A program made the position numbers and the translations under genes. Of a stretch of 64,000 nucleotides of DNA, positions 56,042-64,000 are shown one piece after another (position 1 is the first letter of the stretch; every line of letters starts with the position of its first letter). Below the pieces are notes generated by a model. The model was not told where the DNA came from. It saw nothing but the letters and a program-made list of their open reading frames with translations, and searched no databases. Source of the stretch: Lasiodiplodia sp. COLG20 (taxonomy: Eukaryota; Ascomycota; Dothideomycetes; Botryosphaeriales; Botryosphaeriaceae); contig VNWV01000035.1 of assembly GCA_009801085.1 (NCBI GenBank), positions 51,209-115,208 of the forward strand, read 5' to 3'.

Positions 56042-58384
56042 AGTGTGATTGATCATTCTTGGATCAAGTGATGGTTCTTTGTTTCTGCGTTTGAGAGTGG
56101 AAGAGCGTTTGCGTGTATGGGAAGCGGGCTCTTCAGAGGTTTTTTCTTTTTCAGGTTCTACAAATTCCCGATCAGGAAAATGGGTATCATGGCGAGGGCG
56201 TGGTGGTGCGGGGATCTTTGTTTTTGTCTCCATCTCACTCCCCTTTTCTTCTTCTCACACTATATCGAGTATCACCTGGGGAAAAACAAACGAAACGGCA
56301 TTTGATACCTCCTTCTGCTTTCTGGGTTCTTTTCTCTTTCTTGTTTTTTCTCTCTTCCTCTTTATCACCCAAGTTTGATTGAAAAAAAGGTAAGGGAAAA
56401 GCGTTCCGGAAGGGAGAGAAAGTTATTGAGGGAGGTTTTTCTAGCTCTTCTCTTTTTTAGGTCTACCTTTTTTTTCCTGGATGGATGGATATGGTGCAGG
56501 AAATCTTTTCGTTTTATCTTCTTCCTCCCTCAGGGTATCTTCCCCCCGCACCCGTTCTTTGGCATGTTTTTTTTCCTGCCCGGGCGAGATTGCTCCTTTT
56601 TTCCGTCGCCTTTATAGCGCTGCACACCGCCTTCTTCTGCCCTGAATCTACCCTATTTAGTTCGGGGGGTTTTTGTTGTGTGTGTGACACTTGGTATCTT
56701 TGAGGAAATGGGTTCGGCGAGGCAGGCTTTATTTTTTCCTGCTTGTGCGTGCGTGTGTTCTTTTTTTGCAGCGGGTTCGTTGGTTTTTTATGCGTGTGAA
56801 TCACTGGTACTTTCGTTTACTATTTTTGTTTTTCTCCGCGATTCCTATCATCATCACCTCTCTGTTGTTTTTTGCGTTGGAAGAAAGCATGCAAGCATCT
56901 GAAAAGTTCTATCTGTTTTTCGTGCTGCGGTTCTTGCTTACGGTTTAGGTCGTTCATCGTTCGTTTTGATTTTTCTGATTGATTGTTATTTGCGAGGCTA
57001 CTGCGTTTTTACTTTTTCGTTATGGTTGGTGTTGTGTGTGCGTTTCTTGCTTTTTTTTCACTCGTGACTTTTTTTGTTGTTTTGTCCCCCCGCCGCAGCT
57101 GAAATGAAGAGATGATAATGGTATAAATTGGCATGCTTTGCTGTTTTGTCCCTTTGCATTTTGGGGTCTTTTTTACTGTCTCTCCTCTCTTCCGCTGCGT
57201 GGCGGGTTTCATGGCGCCTTTTTGCCCTGGCGTGGCAGGCTGCTGAGACGGACGGGTTGGCTACTCGCCACTCGCCTTGTGCGGGATGCTTTCAGGGCCG
57301 CAACGCAAATGATGGGAAGAGAGAGAAAGCAATGGTGGAAGAGAAAGGATGGGAGGGAGGAGGATTGGGCCGAAGGTGGATCTGGCAGGCCGCACATACA
57401 ACAGCAACAAGGTCTTCTTCTGCACTGCTCTTTTTTCGAATCATCGACTACCTCTCTTCTTGGCTTTGGGTGGGGTTCGCGCGCCGTGAAACATTATTTT
57501 TATTATCACTCCGGCGGATGAGTAGCGGGCGGGTCTTCTGCTGGCGGCAATGGAAGGAAGCGCATACGCGCCTGAGTAGCCGGTGCGCTTTCTGTGGGTT
57601 GTGGGCGGTTGGGACGGAGGAAGGGGCTGTCGTTAGAGTAGGGGGTGGAAGGATGGATGGATGTACATGCGGTTGGTCGGCTTTTGTGGTATGGAGGATC
57701 GGGATGATGGATGGGTGGTGTACTCGTAGTAGTAGATGTGGATCAGCAATGAAATTGAGGCTGATGCCAGATTTTGATGCATTTCTCGTGGGGGTCTATG
57801 GCTAAGGTGACGCGTTGTAGTAGCATGGAATAAGGATTATTTACTGATCTATCATTTTCGTTGGTCGTAATTACGACTAAGGTGGTAGGTACTCTTCCAG
57901 GCTTCACACAAATATAACAACCCGGATATCTACTCATAAGGGATGATAAGGTGAACATTCTAGAACATCAGTATTAGCAGTGTGAATTTGCTTATTCAGG
58001 CACCGGACATGTCAGTATTACGCCAGTGAGACTGCATTGGATTGTCGCTCGGTATCTGGGGAGCTTCAAAGACTGTTGCTTCCTGAGGTGAGACTTGGCG
58101 ACTAAGCTCAATCCAGTTCTGTGCGGAGTAATTGCTACTTACCTCTTTTCATACATCAAACCACGGCGCTTCACTTCGATAGTCAGATACAGAAGGCCCT
58201 TGTACAATTGCAGTTTAAGGTACTAATCAGCTACCAATTATTTCTTAGTCCAACTCAAGGGCTAGCCAAGACATTACAGCGCTTAGGACACAGTGGGGAG
58301 CCGATGAGTTGGCCCTAGCAACCTTTGTTCTTCATCGTCTTCTGCCGTCCAAGCTTGAGAACTACTGTGCCTCGCCTTGTCGCA
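56042..58384. other. T-rich 3' region and intergenic
   Basis: From 56,100 to about 57,130 the plus strand is strikingly T-rich with many T4-T9 runs and few A, probably a long 3' UTR or spacer. 57,130-57,800 is G-rich and open in frame, but motif-free. 57,810-58,380 is AT-rich and includes the promoter of the receptor relic. Confidence 0.5.
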
Positions 58385-61300
58385 ATGATGACGAACCGAA
58401 TCAAAAGGATTCGAGATTTTCTCAAGCAACGCCGAAGCAGACCTTCTAGCAGCAGACCCCCCGTATCTCCTGCAAACGTACCTACAGACAGCGCACCGGA
58501 CAACGATAGACCTAACGATCAGGCAAAGTCCGACGGCTGCGAACCCTTCAACGATGACGATGGCACTCCTGCTCACGCCACACTGGTCACCAGCCTACCC
58601 ACTCACCGTCCGCTCGAAGACGATTCTGAGCACAATCCTGATGATGCTCCCATGGCAACTCTCTATCCTGGTGGGCATGTGAATGGGCTGCGAGTCATAC
58701 ATAACCCGAAAGATGCAATGGTCGACATCATCTTCATTCATGGGTTAACCGGACATCCATTCAATACCTGGAAGCATCAGAACGGGTCTTTCTGGCCTCT
58801 GCACTTTCTGATAAAGGAGGACGACGTGCCCCCTGTGAGGATCATGACCTTCGGTTATGATGCCAATATCACGCAATGGACATTGGGGGCTGTTGGGCAG
58901 AACAACATCACGGACCATGCCAAATCTCTCAACGAGAGTATCGGACGCATAAGAACTCGAACTAAAACTGTACGTTATTATCAGACAAGCTTGATAGGCT
59001 CTTGCGATACTGACCTCACTTCCAGCCAAACCGGAAGATCATCATCGTGGCGCATAGTCTTGGAGGCCTATTGGCAAAGAAAGCTATTCTCATGTCCGAA
59101 ACATCCAACGACCCCGGTCCAAGTCAGTTGAAAAATCACATAAGCGCCGTTGCCTTTCTTGGTACGCCTCACGAGGGAGCTGGCCTTGCCAATGCTGCGA
59201 CACTACTCGCTTCGATCATGAGAGCTGGGGGCGTACGAGCCAACGTCAAGCTTGTGGATCTTCTGAAGCCGGAGTCGGATGTGTTGCAAGAGGTCGGCGA
59301 ATCTTTCCTGAAATGACTCAAGCGCCACACGGATGTTAAAGTTTATTGTTTCTACGAGACAAGAGAGCTCCCAAGACCTATCGATATGGTAAGTATCTCT
59401 ACTTGTTGCCATTGGTGCTCCTGGGCTCACTGAACTATTACAGATTGTTAAACGACAGTCAGCCATTTTGGGCGAGCATGGGAATCAACCAATTGAAGCA
59501 AATCACATGGTATGGAAGCAACCCCAATGAGAACGATATCTCCAATTCTCAGCTCTTGCTAACAAGAAACAGGAGATGACAAAGTTCAGCGACCCTGATG
59601 ATGGAGGGTACCAATCAGTCAGCGGCAAGATCATCGAGTGGTTGGGGAATATTGTACCTGAACAAGGTCAGAGTGAAATTTTAAACCTGTGACTACGGAG
59701 AACTCATTTCATTAACATTTATACCACTAAAGAGGTAGTGCATACCAAAGAACAGAAAGGTCAGTGACTGGGAATGCGGTTTTATGGAAATCATTCTAAC
59801 GAAGATATCAGACATGTTGCAGTCCTTACGATTTGCCAGGAGTGGGATAGAGAAAGAAAAAGTGGCAACAGATGGAACCTGTTCCTGGTTTCTTGAAACA
59901 TACGAGTGGACTACGTGGGTGCGTGACGGGGGCCTCTTGTGGATTAGTGGATGCCCCGGTTCTGGAAAGTCCACGGTCATGACTCGCGCTCTTCAAGCCT
60001 TCAAGGAAATCCCTCAATCGATGGAGTCCACACAACACGCTTCGTTCTTCTTCTTCGGCCAGGGAAACCCCCTGGAGAGAAATCTCCTTGGATTTTACCG
60101 TTCAGTTCTCCTCCAAATCGCGACCGCGAATCGTGCGGTTATGGAGCGTCTTACAGAAATATACCATCAAGGGGTTGAAGAGCAGGGCGGCGTACAAGAA
60201 ATTTGGAATTGGAGTGAAGTCGATCTGAAGGCTGCTCTGTTTGAATTCTCAAACAATGCAGCATTTACCAACGACTTGTGGATCTTTGTTGACGCGCTCG
60301 ACGAAGCTGGAGAGGACGCTGCCCATCGTCTCTCGGAGATCTTCCAGGAACTCGTCTCCAGCTCGCGAGGTCAAATTCGGATTTGTTTCTCGTGTCGGCA
60401 TTACCCCGTTCTGAAACAACGTACCGAACTGAAGGTCTGCGTAGAAGAAAAGAATTGGACAGACATCATTACGTTTTCCAAGTCAAGAATTGGGGCTTAT
60501 CGACATCACTTGGATGTGGAAGAGTTTGACAAGGTGGTCTACGCTATTGCTGTAAAATCACGAGGCATTTTCTGTGGGTGGAGCTTGTGATCAAGTTCCT
60601 CAGTAAGCATCTTTCGAGCCAGCTCCAGTTTATCCTCCACTGTATTGAGCAATTTCCACCCGGTCTTGAGAATTTCTATCAAGAAAGACTCAACAGCATA
60701 ATGTCAGATCAACTGGAAACGTCGACAGCATCCGAGCAATCCAGGGAAATAGAGAGAGCTCAATCGCGTACCCTTCTTCAATGGCTTTGCTTCTCTATGA
60801 GACCGCTTACTCTCCAAGAGCTTAAAGTGGCACTGGTTCTCGATCTCGAGCGCTCGGAGAGAAGCTTGCAGGAATGTCTTCATGCGAAAGACTACATACC
60901 AAAGGATGAAGCTCTGCGGGATGCTATCGTAATCCGTAGTCAAGGGTTGGCACATGTATACTCTGAACCGCAACAGAAAGTTGAGCTCATTCACCAGTCT
61001 GTGAAAGACTTTCTACGGAAAGCGTTGGGCCAGCAGTGGTTGTCTCCCGGGTTTGTACATTACTCTATCTGTTCCTCGTGTCTGAAATTCTTTTCATTCG
61101 AGGAATATAAGGATATAATTATGGCATGGGACACCTTCCGAAACTACGCACGCGAGTATTGGTACCACCATGGATATCTCGCTGAGGCTGAGAAATTCAA
61201 CCAATCAAAGCTTTTACCTTTGATTATGTCTCGTCAAGCCTAAAAAAACCTGATATCCTGGTGGGGTACCAATAAAAATTTCCGTACGGACAGATTCAGC

Positions 61301-62674
61301 AAGTACCAGGCTTACAAAAGCACTTCGGTAACCGTGTCGCATATTCTCTCCGTATGTGGGTTACTCAGTATTCTCGGAGCTGGATTAAACCAGCATTTCT
61401 TTTCAGGAGATGAGATAGATGCAGCTACTGGCGGAACATTACTGCATTGGGCCATACTAGGCCATCAGCTGGAGGTCGTTCGCTTCCTTCTAAGCCGTAA
61501 CGATATCGATTTCAACGCCAAGGACCACTACGGGAGAACCCCGCTAGACCTTGCTGCGTTGTCCGAACACTCGATACACAAGTCTACATACCTACCTGAG
61601 CCAGAAGACAAGTCTCAGATTATCTCGAAAAATATCGGCAGAGAAACAATTTTCTACCCGAGCATAGATTCGTCCTGCGAGACCATTCTGTCTCTGATCC
61701 TTTCAAATGAGAAAGTTGACGTCCGTCCCCAAGGAAGCTCTGGCCGTTCTTCATTAATGTCTGCGGCGTTACACAAATCGAACTCTTCCTTTGTCAGGCT
61801 TTTGGCCAACGAGAGGACCAAAGAAATCATCTTCGCCAGAAATGATGAGGGTTGGACAGCTTTGGACCTTGTTTCCTTGTCGGGAGACACAGACAAAGCA
61901 GAGCTCTTGCTTCAAGAAAGATATGCGCGCTTCACACCAAATGGCAGCGATGACGATGATTTTGCGGCAAGTATAGCACGTGGACGCGTCGCTTTGCTTG
62001 ACTGGTTAAGAGAAGGTAGGACGCCAAGGTCCAAAGACGGAAAACACAAGACGTCAACATTTCGTACTTACAGAAAGAGTGGTATTATCACCCCTCTTCT
62101 ACACCTGGCAGTGCAGGAGGGCCACGAAGATATAGTAGCCTGCTTATTGGCGCACGGTTCCAGCCCAGATGCTTTGGATTGTTTTGGTATGAGGGCTATG
62201 CAATGGGCTGCAATATTAGGAAAAGAAAAGGTCGTTAGCCTCCTCATGAAAGAGGGGCCGGATCTGAACATTCGAAACAGGAATAACTACAAACCTTTTC
62301 ATGAGGCGGTACTAAATGGTCACGTTAATATTGCGCGGAGTCTCCTACTACAATCGCAGACTCATAATGACAAGGAAGAAATTACGGGCCTGGAGGCTGC
62401 TTTAATTAACGGCAATATGGAGTGCGTTTTCGATTGGGTGAAAGAGGAAGCCTGTTTTGGGTCCTGGGAAGTGTTGGCGTCTATTTTTAAAAAAGCACTA
62501 GAGGATGATGACTTGAAAATTGCACGATGGGCTGTTTCAAAATTGAAAAGGAGGTGGGCAATGCAAAAAGAGGAAGAAAGATCACGAATGCTAGAATTAT
62601 GTGGCCCAGCCGAGATCAGAACATGGCTTGAAAGTCAATTTAAGGCCATGGGAGGAGTAGAGGATGTAGGATAA
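58385..62674 (+). pseudogene. SesB-like hydrolase - NACHT - ankyrin receptor, decayed
   Basis: Parts in order. 58385-58969 plus 59026-59388: alpha/beta hydrolase domain (VDIIFIHGLTGHPFNTW; nucleophile in VAHSLGG; FLGTPHEGAG), broken by TGA at 59314-59316. 59444-59509 and from 59573: hydrolase end (AILGEHGNQPIEANH; FSDPDDGGYQSV). From about 59784: NACHT domain with Walker A GCPGSGKST and Walker B LWIFVDALDE. Near 60572 one base is missing (GIF then the frame shifts to LWVELVIKFL). A TAA at 61241-61243 interrupts the winged region before the ankyrin repeats (LLHLAVQEGHEDIVACLLAHG and others) that end at 62674. Fungal receptors of this type sense nonself and signal through the hydrolase. Three or more lesions argue that this copy is dead. 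Confidence 0.75.
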
Positions 62675-63286
62675 TACTCTTCTGATATACGAATTGATTC
62701 TTCTATAGCCGAGGTAACCCTCTCACAATGGACGGGACGTAATATGTATTAGCATTGGCGATTAAATGAAGAATGAGAGTCATCAAGTAGAGAGCGAATT
62801 ACTACCCTTGTCCGAGCACTTTAGAAGGCTTGAGTGCTAAGTATGATTACCCCCAAATACCGCAGATGACGAAGTGTTGAAATACTGTAATTAGGCTTTT
62901 AGTGAAACTTTCCGAATTGGAGGTTCTGTTTTGCAGCTCCGTTTAGTTAAAACTGTAGATTGATGTGATCCCCAATCAAATTTCTCACAGAAACAGCTAG
63001 GCGACTCAGTGGAGCCAATGTGTCGGCTCGAGCTGTAGAAATGCATTCAGAGCCGTAGCATCATTTTTAGATCGCTAACACCTAACTATTTCGACTGACT
63101 AGAGTTGCTGGCATAGCCTTACACTGGATATCTTGCGTCACAATCACTGGTAATGTGCTTTGCTGTATCTTCGATGCCATCAGGAGAAACTGAGACAACT
63201 TTAACATGTAGGCTCTAATTTCTGTGCTGTATACCAAAACCAGAGTATCGATCAACTGATATCTACAGAGTCTTCGATTCCATCCG
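62675..63286. other. Convergent spacer
   Basis: About 610 AT-rich nt between the receptor relic and the subtilase-like gene. No coding signal. Confidence 0.5.
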
Positions 63287-64000
63287 CTAAAGTAGATTCT
63301 GAGCACCAAAAACCAGTTTCCTCCTCGCCTTCAGCTTATCCGCCACCGTCACAATAATCTCGCGCTTAACATCCTTCTCCTTCCCCTCCCCCTCCCTCGG
63401 CGCCGTCTCAAACGTATTCCAAACCTCAATATACTTGTTATCACTATCCTTCGTCGTATAAATCGCATGAAACGCCTCCGCCATCCTCTCCCTCGTCTTC
63501 AGCGCCTGAAAATCCTCCAACGTCACCACCCTCGACGCCTGCTGATTCGTCGCGCCGACGCAGTGCAACGCCGCAAACTGCACGCAATACAGCACCAGCG
63601 CCGCGAGGCCGGCCGCCAGCGCCGTCGCGACGCTCGACCCGCTCACGACGCTGCATTTTTCGACCGGCACGTTGCCGGGCCGCTCCTTGATGACCTGGTC
63701 GCCGGGGAAGATGAAGTCGACGTGCGAGGCGCGCGTCCATTTCCACGCCGTGCCCCACGCCGTCGCGGCGCCGATCTTGAAGCGCGTCGGGTTGGCCGCC
63801 GGGTGGCTCTCGTCGGCGTCGGTGCCTTGGTCGTTGGCGGAGCAGAAGAGGAGGATGTTTTTCTTCGCCGCTTCGTCGAGGGCGGTCTCGAGCTTTTTGA
63901 TGTCGGGCTCGTTGTCGAGGGTTTTTTCGATGGTCCAGGACATGGAGATGATGTCGACGCCGCGGTCGATGGCGGCGCGGACGGCCTGTGCGGGTGGGGG
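63287..64000 (-). CDS. Subtilase (S8) domain protein, 3' part, runs off the window
   Basis: The frame is open from the window edge to the stop at 63287 (about 237 residues). AIDRGVDIISMSWTI and LLFCSANDQG (oxyanion-hole Asn) belong to the subtilisin fold. SGSSVATALAAGLAAL carries the catalytic Ser in the GTSxA position. The catalytic Asp and His would be in the missing part. The C-terminal tail (KREIIVTVADKLKARRKLVF) is charged. Degenerate subtilases of this type occur at the ends of fungal NLR-like or HET-region proteins. The sequence just inside the edge (CCCCCACCCGCACAG) could be a splice acceptor, so the first visible residues may not be coding. It converges with the receptor relic. Confidence 0.7.
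   Translation of the reverse strand, partial: PPPAQAVRAAIDRGVDIISMSWTIEKTLDNEPDIKKLETALDEAAKKNILLFCSANDQGTDADESHPAANPTRFKIGAATAWGTAWKWTRASHVDFIFPGDQVIKERPGNVPVEKCSVVSGSSVATALAAGLAALVLYCVQFAALHCVGATNQQASRVVTLEDFQALKTRERMAEAFHAIYTTKDSDNKYIEVWNTFETAPREGEGKEKDVKREIIVTVADKLKARRKLVFGAQNLL

Noticed and set aside
53482..56233. Very long antisense frames (up to 835 residues) opposite the 4E-T-like gene
   Set aside because: They mirror the codon bias of the plus-strand gene, lack domains, and consist of Arg/Ala/His-rich low-complexity sequence.
57128..57805. 225-residue plus-strand frame after the T-rich region
   Set aside because: No ATG context, motif or splice support; Trp/Gly/Arg-rich composition typical of G-rich noncoding DNA.
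1..64000. CRISPR arrays, bacterial operons or integrated phage
   Set aside because: No regularly spaced direct repeats; spliced genes and eukaryotic families throughout.

Overview
This 64 kb window looks like nuclear DNA of a filamentous ascomycete (Pezizomycotina). Introns are 50-190 nt with GT..AG ends and CTAAC/CTGAC-type branch sites. Three HET-domain genes, a hydrolase-NACHT-ankyrin receptor gene, a deuterolysin and a fungal maltose-type permease are all present. Dothideomycetes is a guess from overall flavour, not shown by the sequence. I rebuilt gene models by joining open frames across splice sites whose phases agree, so most multi-exon coordinates are predictions.

Layout. 0.4-2.8 kb: CorA-like membrane protein. 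4.6-6.5 kb: MFS sugar/alpha-glucoside permease. 7.0-8.8 kb: cytochrome P450. 11-16.3 kb: a 48-residue secreted six-cysteine peptide gene and two HET genes forming a tandem duplication (second peptide copy only a relic). 16.7-19.4 kb: RhoGEF (DH-PH) with an NLR-type N-terminal region. 19.9-26.4 kb and 35.7-37.5 kb: an unnamed gene family in four copies (A, relic D, B with a nonsense codon, C), with a sulfotransferase-like P-loop gene between D and B. 26.6-27.6 kb: single-pass Ser/Thr-rich surface protein. 29.7-33.7 kb: deuterolysin metalloprotease with a repetitive Gly/Ser tail, divergent from a gene whose product resembles the protease's own propeptide-like domain. 38.4-42.1 kb: HET gene plus a stand-alone caspase-like gene. 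43.6-46.6 kb: secreted EF-hand protein and PMP3 proteolipid. 46.9-56 kb: conserved block with a one-TM coiled-coil gene (in-frame stop), URB1/NPA1 and a 4E-T-like eIF4E-binding protein. 58.4-62.7 kb: decayed SesB-like hydrolase-NACHT-ankyrin receptor. 63.3 kb to the end: 3' part of a subtilase gene.

Interpretation. Housekeeping genes at 46-56 kb flank accessory DNA rich in families tied to fungal nonself recognition and regulated cell death (HET, NACHT-ankyrin, caspase-like, subtilase, NLR-type N-terminal region). Several lesions (TGG to TAG, probable CAA to TAA, transition-dominated divergence of the peptide relic) fit repeat-induced point mutation. The most novel items are the four-copy A/B/C/D family and the duplicated secreted-peptide plus HET unit. 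The protease/propeptide-like pair is also worth a test.
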